Shown piece after piece: positions 7,880 through 16,270 of a stretch of 64,000 nucleotides of DNA. Made by a program: the position numbers and the translations under genes. Source of the DNA: Niastella populi (GTDB lineage Bacteria; Bacteroidota; Bacteroidia; Chitinophagales; Chitinophagaceae). How positions within the stretch are numbered: the first letter of the stretch is position 1; each line of letters begins with the position of its first letter. The stretch covers positions 1-64,000 of the forward strand of contig NZ_LWBP01000024.1 of NCBI RefSeq assembly GCF_002078015.1, written 5' to 3'. Below the pieces are notes generated by a model that was not told where the DNA came from, searched no databases, and saw nothing but the letters and a program-made list of their open reading frames with translations.

Positions 7880-8524
7880 TTAGCGGCCAAAGAACTTGTT
7901 TATGGCCTCTACGCGGTTATTTACATGCAGCTTTTCGTATATATGATATACGTGTTTACGCACTGTTTCCTGGCTGATGAACAGGCTCGCTGCAATTTCT
8001 TTATACAACATGCCCTTGGCCAGTAACTCGAGAATTTCTTTTTCGCGGTTCGATAAAACACTGAGCGAATGCTCTGCCGCCTCTGCACCTGCTTTATTTT
8101 GTTGAAAGGCCTGCACTACTTTCCGGGCTATCTGGCTGCTCATGGGCGCGCCGCCTTCCTGCAGTTCTCTTATGGCTTCCAGTAGTTTATGCGGCGCTGT
8201 CTTTTTCAGAATGTATCCGCTGGCGCCTGCGGTCAACGCCTCGAAGATCTTTTCATCGTCTTCATACACGGTACACATCATGAAAAGGATATCGGGATAT
8301 TCTGCTTTCAGGTGCTTCACCACATCTATCCCGCTTTCCCCTTCACCCAAATTGATATCCATCAGCACAATCTGCGGTTTCAGATCAGGGATCTTAACCA
8401 TCGCTTCTTCTGCCGACGAACAACTTCCCAACAACCGGTAACCTTCCGACATAGTAACGATCTGTTCAAGTGCAGATCGAATATCTTTCGTATCATCTAC
8501 GATACATACAGTAATATCCATCAT
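7880..8524 (-). CDS. NarL/FixJ-type response regulator
   Basis: 214 aa. An N-terminal receiver domain has the acidic pair Asp10/Asp11, the phospho-acceptor Asp56 (VLMDINLG) and the conserved Lys in YILKKTAP. It is followed by a LuxR-type helix-turn-helix (LSNREKEILELLAKG, then KEIAASLFISQETVRKHV). The open frame runs up to 8584, but the receiver begins at MMDITVCIVDD, so the start is 8524 or 8521. No histidine kinase is adjacent, so it is an orphan here. The convergent terminator at 7696-7725 lies downstream. Confidence 0.92.
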   Translation of the reverse strand: MMDITVCIVDDTKDIRSALEQIVTMSEGYRLLGSCSSAEEAMVKIPDLKPQIVLMDINLGEGESGIDVVKHLKAEYPDILFMMCTVYEDDEKIFEALTAGASGYILKKTAPHKLLEAIRELQEGGAPMSSQIARKVVQAFQQNKAGAEAAEHSLSVLSNREKEILELLAKGMLYKEIAASLFISQETVRKHVYHIYEKLHVNNRVEAINKFFGR

Positions 8525-8644
8525 GGTACAAAGTTCAGTTTTTTGCGGGAACGTAAAATACCACTTTGAGGTAGTTTTACCCACTGTAAATAAATATACT
8601 TATTGTTACGCACTGATAGTTAAAGCTGTAGCGGAAGGGCCATT

Positions 8645-9295
8645 TTATGCCGGTACATACAACATAAACTTCTCCCTGAAATACGCTTCCTGGAATATCT
8701 CGAAGATCTCCATAACACGCGGGCGGCAGCCGCTTTCGGAGATCTCTGCATGCAGATCACCGCCTTTTAAACAGATTAGCCCGGGCTGATTACCGGGGTT
8801 ATTGGGGTTTGGCTTTTTCAACAGGGGCTTCGACCACGTCCACAGGTCTTTTAATGGTGCAACAGCCCTGGATACTACAAAGTCAAATTTCCTGTCTTTG
8901 ATTTCTTCGATCCGGCCATGACGCGTGGTAACGTTTTTAAGCCCCAGCCCTTCGGCTACGGCGTCCACCACCTTTATTTTCTTGCCAATACTGTCGACCA
9001 GGTGAAATTTCACCTCGGGAAAAAAGATGGCCAGAGGTATGCCCGGAAAGCCGCCACCCGTGCCAAGGTCAACAATGTTTGAACCGGCAGGGAAATCAAA
9101 AGCGGTGGCAATCGTCAATGAGTGCAGCACATGCTTTTCGTAAAGGCTGTCGAGGTCTTTGCGCGAAATAACGTTGATCTTGCTGTTCCAGTCGGTATAC
9201 AGTTCTTCCAGCAGGCTGAACTGTTGTAACTGAGCGTCGGTAAAGTCACTGAAATACTTTGTAATCAGTGCCAGGTTTTGTTGGGCTTTCTCCAT
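8645..9295 (-). CDS. rsmG: 16S rRNA (guanine(527)-N(7))-methyltransferase
   Basis: 216 aa SAM-dependent methyltransferase that modifies G527 of 16S rRNA. Motifs seen: LYTDWNSKINVISRKD, HVLHSLTIA, the SAM-binding DLGTGGGFPGIPLAI, and VSRAVAPLKDLW. The ATG at 9295 matches the family start and overlaps the 3' end of the upstream glycosyltransferase by 31 bp, indicating one transcript. Loss of RsmG in other bacteria gives low-level streptomycin resistance (family knowledge). Confidence 0.94.
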   Translation of the reverse strand: MEKAQQNLALITKYFSDFTDAQLQQFSLLEELYTDWNSKINVISRKDLDSLYEKHVLHSLTIATAFDFPAGSNIVDLGTGGGFPGIPLAIFFPEVKFHLVDSIGKKIKVVDAVAEGLGLKNVTTRHGRIEEIKDRKFDFVVSRAVAPLKDLWTWSKPLLKKPNPNNPGNQPGLICLKGGDLHAEISESGCRPRVMEIFEIFQEAYFREKFMLYVPA

Positions 9296-10404
9296 AATGA
9301 AGGAGCAAAGATGAAATAATGTATGAACATCCAGATATCTAATAACCACCACCAGTAAAAAAGATCTTTTTCATTCATCCTTTTCATGGCGTTATAGTAA
9401 ACTACCGCCTGCCATAAAAAGCGCAGGCCAAATACGCCGAGGGTAATACGCCAGTCGAAAAAGAACATGCATAATACAAACAGCGGGTACAGTAAAAAGT
9501 GTGATGTTGAATATAATCCCAGCAGGAACTTATGAACAGGTTTGTAGAATTTGCCGGTGCTATAGTGGCGGTTTTTTTGCCTGATCCAGTCGCTGAATTT
9601 GCGTTTCGGTTCCGACAAAGTAAATGCATCGGGATCGAGCACTACATTCACGTTGTGTTTATTGGCAACCTGGTTGATGAACAGATCGTCGTCGCCGCTG
9701 GCCACATGGTTGATGGATGAAAAACCTTTTGTGCGAAAGAACAGTTCGCGTTTATACGACAGGTTCCGGCCCACACCCATATACGGTAACCCGGCCAGTG
9801 CGTATGACATGTATTGCAGGGCCGAATGCCAGGTTTCGAAACGGATAAGTTTATTGAGGATGCCGGGCTTTTTATTGTAAGCTCCATATCCCAACACAAT
9901 TTCAACACCATCGTGATAGGCGTCCTGCATTTTTTGCAGCCAGAATTCCGATGCAGGCACACAATCGGCATCGGTAAGTAATAATATTTCGTGTTTGGCT
10001 TCTTTTATACCGATAGACAAAGGATATTTTTTACCGGGAATACCCAGCGCCTCCTGCTCGAGGTTGATGGCCTGCAGGTTCTTCCATGTCTTTTTAAATT
10101 CATCGAGCAGGTAACGTGTTTCGTCCTGGCTGTTGTGATTTACAACAATAAGTTCATGCGTTGTTGGGTAGGTTTGAACCAATACGCCGGGTAAATATTT
10201 GGTAAGATTATTCGCTTCATCGCGGGCGCAAACAATAATGCTCACCGCATGTGTTTGAGATTTGTCTTTTGGCGCTTCTTTAAAGAACGCCACCCTTCTG
10301 AAAAAAGCTATATAATAAATTATCTGGATCAGCGTAACCAGACAAAAAAGAGAAAACAGGATCCAAGGCCACCAGGTAATAAAAAACGTTTGTATCTCGC
10401 CCAT
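9265..10404 (-). CDS. glycosyltransferase family 2, membrane anchored
   Basis: 379 aa with one N-terminal membrane helix (about residues 8-32) and several hydrophobic helices at the C-terminus (about 300-365). The GT-A fold is between them: VSIIVCARDEANNL, the nucleotide-sugar/metal motif TDADC, the acceptor motif GDDDLF and the QKNRHYST segment equivalent to QxxRW. This resembles processive or polymer-type GT2 enzymes; donor and acceptor are unknown. The start is placed at the ATG at 10404 just before the membrane helix. It overlaps rsmG. Confidence 0.87.
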   Translation of the reverse strand: MGEIQTFFITWWPWILFSLFCLVTLIQIIYYIAFFRRVAFFKEAPKDKSQTHAVSIIVCARDEANNLTKYLPGVLVQTYPTTHELIVVNHNSQDETRYLLDEFKKTWKNLQAINLEQEALGIPGKKYPLSIGIKEAKHEILLLTDADCVPASEFWLQKMQDAYHDGVEIVLGYGAYNKKPGILNKLIRFETWHSALQYMSYALAGLPYMGVGRNLSYKRELFFRTKGFSSINHVASGDDDLFINQVANKHNVNVVLDPDAFTLSEPKRKFSDWIRQKNRHYSTGKFYKPVHKFLLGLYSTSHFLLYPLFVLCMFFFDWRITLGVFGLRFLWQAVVYYNAMKRMNEKDLFYWWWLLDIWMFIHYFIFAPSLWRKPNKTWH

Positions 10405-10806
10405 AAAAGCAATTAATTTAGGCACGGTTCCGTGAAGGTTTTGCACGAAAATATGATAAACTAATGAGTTTTTAATTTGAAGTTGTACCCAGACAAAAGA
10501 ACAGGCCGCTCGTAATAAAAAGGGTTAGGCAATAAAGTGAAACAGTTACCAGTTCACAGTTCACAGTTCACAGTTTACAGTTCACAGTTTACAGTTCACA
10601 GTTTACAGTTCGCAATGCAGGCCAATGGCTGTTTGTCAGCCATTTCCCATAGAGCAGAGAGTTTAGCTGCGCCATCGTGATGGCAGGCCTGGTTGCCGGG
10701 GTGTTTACCGGTTTTTGTCAACTGCCAATTGCCAACTGCTCACTTCCCGGTAACTGGTGCCCGGTAACCGGTAACCATTATCTTTGCAGGCTAATTTTTT
10801 GAAACA
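10405..10806. repeat. intergenic region with 7-9 bp word repeats (cagttca/cagttta)
   Basis: No gene is visible in this 400-bp gap. From 10548 to 10613 the words cagttca and cagttta alternate eight or nine times. Further on are near-repeats caactgccaattgcc and ggtaactgg/ggtaaccgg (10718-10776). A short inverse match exists between agttacc (10541-10547) and ggtaact (about 10750). Possibly another, more decayed member of the inverted-end elements. Confidence 0.6.
10779..10786 (+). promoter_or_regulatory. -7 promoter element for tgt
   Basis: TATCTTTG matches the Bacteroidota -7 consensus TAnnTTTG exactly and lies 20 bp before the tgt start. No clear -33 element. Confidence 0.5.
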
Positions 10807-11946
10807 ATGGCCGCACTACAATTCACTTTACAACATACCGATGATCAGTCAAAAGCAAGGGCAGGACATATTGTCACCGATCATGGTGAAATAGCAACAC
10901 CCATCTTTATGCCTGTAGGTACGGTTGGCAGTGTAAAGGCCGTGTCTCAGCAACAGTTGCGGGAAGAAGTGAATGCATCCATCATTCTGGGCAACACCTA
11001 TCATTTGTACCTGCGCCCCGGCACCGAAGTGCTGCAAAAAGCCGGTGGTTTACACCGGTTTAAAGGGTGGGACAGGCCCATTCTTACCGATAGCGGCGGC
11101 TACCAGGTGTTTTCGCTGGCCGGCACCCGCAAGATCACCGAAGACGGGGTCGTGTTCCAGTCGCATATCGATGGGTCGCGCCATTTGTTCACGCCCGAAT
11201 CGGTGATGGATATTCAACGCTCCATCGGGGCCGACATCATTATGGCTTTTGATGAATGCCCGCCATATCCCAGCGATTACAAATATGCCGAAAAGTCGAT
11301 GCACCTTACGCATCGCTGGCTCGACCGGTGTTTTACCCGTTTTAACCAAACACCCGATAAATACGGGTATACGCAAAACCTGTTTCCCATTGTACAGGGC
11401 AGTACGTATACCGATCTGCGAAAGGCTTCCTGCGAATACATTGCTTCCAAAGACGCCACCGGAAATGCCATTGGCGGATTGAGCGTTGGCGAACCCGACA
11501 ATATGCTGTACGACCTGTGCGGTCTTTGCTGCGATAACCTGCCGGCGCATAAACCGCGTTACCTCATGGGCGTGGGCACGCCCTGGAACATTCTGGAATG
11601 TATTGCGCTCGGCGTGGATATGTTCGATTGTGTAATGCCTACCCGCAATGGCCGCAATGCCATGCTGTTCACTTCACAGGGGGTTATCAATATCGATAAC
11701 AAGAAATGGGAGAGCGATTTCACTCCCATCGATAACGGCATCGATGCGCATATCAGCAATCATTATAGTAAAGCCTACCTGCGGCACCTGGTGAAATCAA
11801 AAGAGATACTGGGTTTAACCATTGCCAGCGTGCATAACCTCGCGTTCTATCTATGGCTCGTACGCCAGGCCCGCGGGCATATTATGCAAGGTGATTTTAT
11901 AAGTTGGAAAAATGAGATGGTGCCGAGGCTGCAAACGAGATTATAG
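10807..11946 (+). CDS. tgt: tRNA-guanine transglycosylase
   Basis: 379 aa TIM-barrel enzyme that exchanges guanine-34 for preQ1 in tRNAs with GUN anticodons, on the queuosine path. Motifs: ARAGHIVTDHGEIATPIFMPVGT, LGNTYHLYLRPG, LTDSGGYQVFSL and the nucleophile region MPTRNGRNA. The C-terminal zinc site is unusual: where most bacterial enzymes have a CxCxxC segment before NYSRAYLRHL, this protein reads GIDAHISNHYSKAYLRHL with no cysteine. I recall similar cysteine-free forms in other Bacteroidota, so the enzyme is probably functional. No other queuosine gene is adjacent. Confidence 0.94.
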   Translation: MAALQFTLQHTDDQSKARAGHIVTDHGEIATPIFMPVGTVGSVKAVSQQQLREEVNASIILGNTYHLYLRPGTEVLQKAGGLHRFKGWDRPILTDSGGYQVFSLAGTRKITEDGVVFQSHIDGSRHLFTPESVMDIQRSIGADIIMAFDECPPYPSDYKYAEKSMHLTHRWLDRCFTRFNQTPDKYGYTQNLFPIVQGSTYTDLRKASCEYIASKDATGNAIGGLSVGEPDNMLYDLCGLCCDNLPAHKPRYLMGVGTPWNILECIALGVDMFDCVMPTRNGRNAMLFTSQGVINIDNKKWESDFTPIDNGIDAHISNHYSKAYLRHLVKSKEILGLTIASVHNLAFYLWLVRQARGHIMQGDFISWKNEMVPRLQTRL

Positions 11947-12102
11947 CGTTTATGGTTTAGGGTTTGTTGTTTGTGGTTGCTGCCGCGCTTTGAGCCTGCT
12001 GACCCAATTCGAAACTGCTGCGAATTCGGGATGTTAAAATACAGGCGGCCTTCCCGAATAAAAGAACCATAAACCACAAACAACAAACCACAAACAGTTC
12101 AA
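11947..12102. repeat. element D: inverted word-repeat element between convergent genes
   Basis: GGTTTGTTGTTTGTGGTT (11961-11978) is the perfect 18-bp reverse complement of 12072-12089. The element fills the whole space between the tgt stop and the sialidase stop. The interior holds AACTGCTGCGAATTC (12013-12027) and CCTTCCCGAATAAAAGA (12049-12065), which recur at 13583-13635. ATTCGGGA and TCCCGAAT inside it can also pair. Confidence 0.75.
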
Positions 12103-13344
12103 TTACGGTTCCGTATTCCCATTTAAGATCCAGGGAAGATTGAACTTATGGAATTCGATCGATTTATTACTGGTGCTGCTGCTGTGAACATTCTCATTGA
12201 TCTCGATTAATGCGCCAACACAATAATCGGCCGTTTTCACCATACAGGAGTAACCGCCTTTGGCAACGGTAATATTTGCATAATCGCAGGTGTTCCAGTT
12301 AAAAATGGCTCTGCTTCTGGCCCAGGTTAAACCCTCGTCATAACTGATGCGCACGGTCATATTGCAGCGTTGATCGATATCATTGGGGTTCAGGAACATT
12401 ATTCTGGCAGGTGCATCGGTATTGTACCGCATCATTGACCCTTCACACTTGGGATCGGTTAAGGCGTTATCCGGTGCAAATGCGCCAAAGCCGCTCTCGA
12501 TTGTGCCAAATGATTTTCTTCTTTTTTTGGCGGTTGCCCATGTGCTGCTATTGGGCCGGTCATTTCTTAACAAACGGCCATCCATCAGTTCAACAATAGT
12601 GCTTTCATCGGTGGTGCCCGGTATCAACTGGTACTTCCAGGTAACGCCATGATCATCGCTGTAAATATTTCGGCCCAATGCAGAAATAATAAGCCGGCCT
12701 GGGTGGTTATAAGTTGTTCTGATGCCAATGCCGGGGCCCACAGCATCCCATTTATAAGTGGGTGGTACCAGGGTGCTGGTAAGGTCCCACGGCGACGACC
12801 AGGTAGCGCCATGATCATCGCTGTAGGAGGCATATACTTTCCGGTCGCCCCAACTGTCAAAATCACTCCATTCGTCAATAGCGCCATCGTTCCAGCACAT
12901 AAACAGCCATACGCGGCCGTTGGTACCCTGGCTGGCGTCATATACCGCTGTGGGGTTTCCCCAGGTGCCGTTTCCACTGGCGGCTACTTCACCAAGTGCA
13001 GTCCACGAGGCGCCATTATCAAACGATCTTTTGAACACCACGTTGATATCGCCATAATCACCGGGGTTCCATCTTCTGCCTTCTGCGAAGGCAATGAGGG
13101 TGTTGTTTTTGGTTTTGATGATCGAAGGAATGCGAAACGAGTGGTAAATACTTTCATTGCCTCCATCAAAAAGCCGCATACTGGTGTGAATAGCGGTGGC
13201 TTCCGTTGCCGGGGTACGATCGCTTTCCGGCTCAATAGCTTCGGTGCGCTGTTGCTTTTTATGGCAACTGAAAGACAGCATCAGCAGGAGTAAAGGCCAT
13301 GCCGGAAAGAACCGGTTATGGCAGGTCAATTCGTTAGATTTCAT
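12103..13344 (-). CDS. sialidase-family lipoprotein (exo-alpha-sialidase-like)
   Basis: 413 aa. The N-terminal lipobox ends LSFSC (Cys27 from the ATG at 13344), so it is an outer-membrane or periplasmic lipoprotein. The six-bladed sialidase fold is marked by the FRIP motif (HSFRIPSII) and four Asp-boxes: SFDNGASW, SDDHGATW, SDDHGVTW and SYDEGLTW. Candidate triad arginines are in FRIP, in GIGIRTTY and in TVRISYD. The ORF can be extended two codons to a TTG, but the ATG is preferred. It would cleave terminal sialic acid or a related nonulosonate; no nan genes are nearby. Related repeat segments flank both ends of the gene. Confidence 0.85.
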   Translation of the reverse strand: MKSNELTCHNRFFPAWPLLLLMLSFSCHKKQQRTEAIEPESDRTPATEATAIHTSMRLFDGGNESIYHSFRIPSIIKTKNNTLIAFAEGRRWNPGDYGDINVVFKRSFDNGASWTALGEVAASGNGTWGNPTAVYDASQGTNGRVWLFMCWNDGAIDEWSDFDSWGDRKVYASYSDDHGATWSSPWDLTSTLVPPTYKWDAVGPGIGIRTTYNHPGRLIISALGRNIYSDDHGVTWKYQLIPGTTDESTIVELMDGRLLRNDRPNSSTWATAKKRRKSFGTIESGFGAFAPDNALTDPKCEGSMMRYNTDAPARIMFLNPNDIDQRCNMTVRISYDEGLTWARSRAIFNWNTCDYANITVAKGGYSCMVKTADYCVGALIEINENVHSSSTSNKSIEFHKFNLPWILNGNTEP

Positions 13345-13678
13345 AAGCAATTAATTTAGAAGTTGTAGTTTATGTTCTACATAATAAAGTAAGAAATTTA
13401 TGATGACATCCCCAAAAAGAATTTCCAGGCAATGGGATGGCGGGCTGAATATTTCTTTTAGCTGTATGATATTTAAAATAATAGAAGGGGTGGAGCGGTT
13501 GCCATAAAAAAGCCTGCGGTGGTATCCTGCAGGCTTATATGTAGAACTTAATTGTTACGTCTTCTGTTTGAAGAGCCATAAGAACTGCTGCGAATTCAGA
13601 AAGTTTGAATCTACTCAACCTTCCCGAATAAAAGAGCAATAAATCACAAACCATAAACCACAAACCAAACTGGGGCAC
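13345..13678. repeat. intergenic region with terminator and repeat segment related to element D
   Basis: No gene is seen. AACTGCTGCGAATTC (13583-13597) and CCTTCCCGAATAAAAGA (13619-13635) repeat the element D core with identical 36-bp spacing but a different 21-bp centre. They are followed by the words aaccataaaccacaaacc up to 13665. The rest is upstream sequence of the sialidase gene and the hairpin at 13510-13536. Confidence 0.7.
13510..13536. terminator. hairpin downstream of the esterase gene
   Basis: AAGCCTGC (13510-13517) pairs with GCAGGCTT (13529-13536), with an A run on the left that acts as a U-tract for the minus-strand esterase gene. Probable terminator. Confidence 0.6.
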
Positions 13679-14464
13679 TTACCTTTTTTGCTTAAAGAGC
13701 CAGGGTAGTAATTGAGGTTCTAAGAACGCATTGTCCCAGCTATTATGTCCCACGCCGGGGTATTCGGTATATTTTACCCTGGCGCCGGCGGCTTTCAATA
13801 CATTGTACATTAAGCGGGAATTGCCTACAGGAACAGCCTGGTCTTTATCGCCGTGGAAGATCCATATCGGGAATTTCTTTGCATATACCGTTACCTTTTG
13901 CGGGTCGCCGCCGCCGCAAATGGGAAAGGCGGCTGCAAAGAAATTAGGTTTCCGCCATAACAGCTCAAACGTGCCCATACCTCCCATTGACAATCCGCCG
14001 AGATAGATCTTTTTGGTATTAACCGTTCCGCCTGCTGCCAGCGAATCGAGCAACTGGCTAACCATGCCGAGAGCGGGGCCGATGGGTTCTTCGGAAGGGA
14101 AGCTGAATTTGCCGAGCGAGTCTACTTTGTTTGGTTCCCGTTTGATGCGCGACCAGAAATCGGTGGCCGGGCATTGGGGATATATCACAAAGGCCGGGAA
14201 TTGTTGCCTGCGGGCAGAATCGGCAAAAAGTTTTCCGCCATGGATGAGCTGGCGTTCGTTATCGCTTCCCCGTTCGCCCGAACCATGGAGGAACACGATC
14301 AGCGGGTATTTTTTGTTGGCCTGGTAATTTGCCGGGTGCAGCATGCGGTACCGGAGCGTATCGGCGCCTTTGATAAATTCCTTTTTTTCATACAGGTTAT
14401 TGTCCTGGGCCATCAGCTTATTCATTGCAGAAATGAGGATGAGTAAGGTGAGAATTTTTTGCAT
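13679..14464 (-). CDS. secreted alpha/beta-hydrolase (esterase/prolyl oligopeptidase-like)
   Basis: 261 aa with signal peptide (to about residue 19, KLMAQ). Catalytic features: oxyanion motif FLHGSGERG, nucleophile elbow GLSMGGMG, acid in HGDKDQAVP and histidine in GVGHNSWD. This arrangement is that of the dienelactone hydrolase/PHB-depolymerase-like esterases that often accompany polysaccharide degradation. The substrate is not predictable. Monocistronic on the minus strand. Confidence 0.85.
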   Translation of the reverse strand: MQKILTLLILISAMNKLMAQDNNLYEKKEFIKGADTLRYRMLHPANYQANKKYPLIVFLHGSGERGSDNERQLIHGGKLFADSARRQQFPAFVIYPQCPATDFWSRIKREPNKVDSLGKFSFPSEEPIGPALGMVSQLLDSLAAGGTVNTKKIYLGGLSMGGMGTFELLWRKPNFFAAAFPICGGGDPQKVTVYAKKFPIWIFHGDKDQAVPVGNSRLMYNVLKAAGARVKYTEYPGVGHNSWDNAFLEPQLLPWLFKQKR

Positions 14465-15009
14465 CGTTATTTCATAGTTTTTAGGTCTGAGTTGTTCAGT
14501 TATTCAGTTGTTCAGTTATTCAGTTGTTCAGTTATTCAGTTGTTCAGTTTGGGAGAACCGTTCTTTCGGCCAGGAGTTCCACGGGCGCTGAAGCCTGCTG
14601 CCGTTTTCCAGCTTTCGGCTGTATTTACAATCAGCGTGCAGCCTGCATTTGCCTTTGGCTGCATTTGCTTACAGCTTATGGCTTACCGCTTACAGCTGTA
14701 TTTGGCTTCAGGCTTTCTGCTTTTGCCTTTAGACGTACCGCATGAAGCGTGCCGTTTGTTGCCGGTAAGCCGGTAATGCCAGCAGGCCGCCGCATTCACC
14801 ATTGACCATTGACCATTCACCATTCGAAAGGTACAGGATTAGCATTAAATTGAGGTTACCATTTACCTATTGCCTGTAGCTCCCGCTTTCGCTACGGACG
14901 GGCAAGGATTGCCAATTGGTTCTTAAAGTTTAATTAGAGTTCATTAAAGTCTACCAAACTGCCCATTTTTCGACTACATTTGCCCCGCCGTACATGTGCG
15001 TTTTATTGA
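14465..15009. repeat. 545-bp intergenic region with several word-repeat blocks
   Basis: Three blocks are visible. 14489-14545: alternating cagttgttcag/ttattcag words. 14590-14730: words shared with the 134-bp array at the left edge (gcttacagctt, acagctgtattt, ggctttctgc). 14796-14825: caccattgaccattgaccattcacc. No gene is supported; the open frames here are repeat artefacts. The right end carries the promoter of the downstream permease. Confidence 0.65.
14975..14982 (+). promoter_or_regulatory. -7 promoter element for the LptF/LptG gene
   Basis: TACATTTG is an exact TAnnTTTG match 27 bp before the start codon. No -33 TTG was found at the usual distance. Confidence 0.5.
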
Positions 15010-16110
15010 ATGATAAAAAAAATCGACTGGTACATATTAAAAAAGTTCATTTCTACGACTGTGTTCATGGTACTGATCTTTTCGGTAATTGCCGTGGCGA
15101 TCGATACCAGTGAGAAAGCTGATGACTTTGTAAAATCGGGTTTGCCAACATCCAAGATCATAACCCTGTATTATTTCGGATTCGTCCCCTTCATCATATC
15201 CATGATCTTTCCGCTGATGGTATTCATCGCGACCATTTTTTTTACCTCCAAAATGGCAGGCAAAAGTGAGTTGGTGGCCATTCTGGCCGGTGGGGTCAGG
15301 TTCAACCGGATGCTGCGCCCCTACTTTTTAGGGGCCTTGTTCCTTGGCGGCATTTTCTGGGTGGCAACCCAGTTCTGGATTCCTAAGGCCATGTTGTTGC
15401 GCGCCAATTTTCAGTCAACCTATATCGACAGTAAAAGCTCTTACGAACAGGGAATAGCGGCACAGCGTACCCGCAGCTATTATTTCAGGGTAAACGCCAA
15501 TACGTTTGCCGGTATGCGCAATTACGATACCAGCAGCAAATCGGCCAACGATTTTTACCTCGACAGGCTCAATGGTACCAAACTGGTTTATAACCTCCGC
15601 GCCGATTACCTGCGTTGGGATACAGCCAAAAAGATCTGGAAACTGCAGAACGTTACCGAACGGAAGATCGATGGGGCAAAAGAGATAACGAAGGTCACTT
15701 CTGAAATGACCATGAACCTTAACCTGAAGCCAAACGAGATCAAGTTCGATAAATACCTGAAAGATAAAATGACCACGCCCCAACTGGTGCAGTATATCAG
15801 AAGCGAGGAGTCGAGAGGGGCGGAAGGATTGAACGATTATAAAGTAGAACGGTACCGGCGCGACGCTAATCCCATATCAGTGTTCATTCTTACCTTTATT
15901 GGCGCGGTTATAGCATCGCGTAAAACAAGAGGCGGGAGCGGATTGCACCTGGCAGTGGGTATTATTGCGGCCGCATTTTTTGTTGTAATGGATAAGTTCT
16001 CACTTACCTTTTCAACAAAAGGAAATTTTCCGCCGCTGCTGGCAGCCTGGACGCCTAATATTCTGTTTTCTATATTCGCTATTTGGGTGTATCGTATTGC
16101 ACCAAAATAA
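15010..16110 (+). CDS. LptF/LptG family permease (lipopolysaccharide export)
   Basis: 366 aa, the family length. The N-terminal membrane helices (KKIDWYILKKFISTTVFMVLIFSVIAVAID; helices near 12-35, 55-78 and 100-120) are followed by a periplasmic jellyroll-like region (about 130-265) and three C-terminal helices (about 290-365). LptF and LptG form the transmembrane part of the LptB2FG transporter that moves LPS from inner membrane to the LptC/A bridge. Sequence alone does not tell LptF from LptG. No lptB is nearby. Confidence 0.88.
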   Translation: MIKKIDWYILKKFISTTVFMVLIFSVIAVAIDTSEKADDFVKSGLPTSKIITLYYFGFVPFIISMIFPLMVFIATIFFTSKMAGKSELVAILAGGVRFNRMLRPYFLGALFLGGIFWVATQFWIPKAMLLRANFQSTYIDSKSSYEQGIAAQRTRSYYFRVNANTFAGMRNYDTSSKSANDFYLDRLNGTKLVYNLRADYLRWDTAKKIWKLQNVTERKIDGAKEITKVTSEMTMNLNLKPNEIKFDKYLKDKMTTPQLVQYIRSEESRGAEGLNDYKVERYRRDANPISVFILTFIGAVIASRKTRGGSGLHLAVGIIAAAFFVVMDKFSLTFSTKGNFPPLLAAWTPNILFSIFAIWVYRIAPK

Positions 16111-16182
16111 ACATATGCATTAAGGAAATATTAATATATGCGAACGATTGTTGTTTTATTTCAATAGTTTCCGTTGCTGAAT

Positions 16183-16190
16183 TAATTTTG
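16183..16190 (+). promoter_or_regulatory. -7 promoter element for citrate synthase
   Basis: TAATTTTG matches TAnnTTTG exactly and would give a leader of about 75 nt before the start at 16271. Confidence 0.45.
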
Positions 16191-16270
16191 CCGTTTTGTG
16201 AGGGTTTGTTATAACTTTAGCCAAGTTTTTCGCCTCATTATTACATATTTACAAATAATCATACTGCATC

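Noticed and set aside
11050-11550. 166-codon minus-strand frame inside tgt
   Set aside because: Antisense of conserved tgt codons; long only because of codon bias.
12649-13293. 214-codon plus-strand frame inside the sialidase gene
   Set aside because: The sialidase frame has Asp-boxes and a lipobox; this one has no motif.
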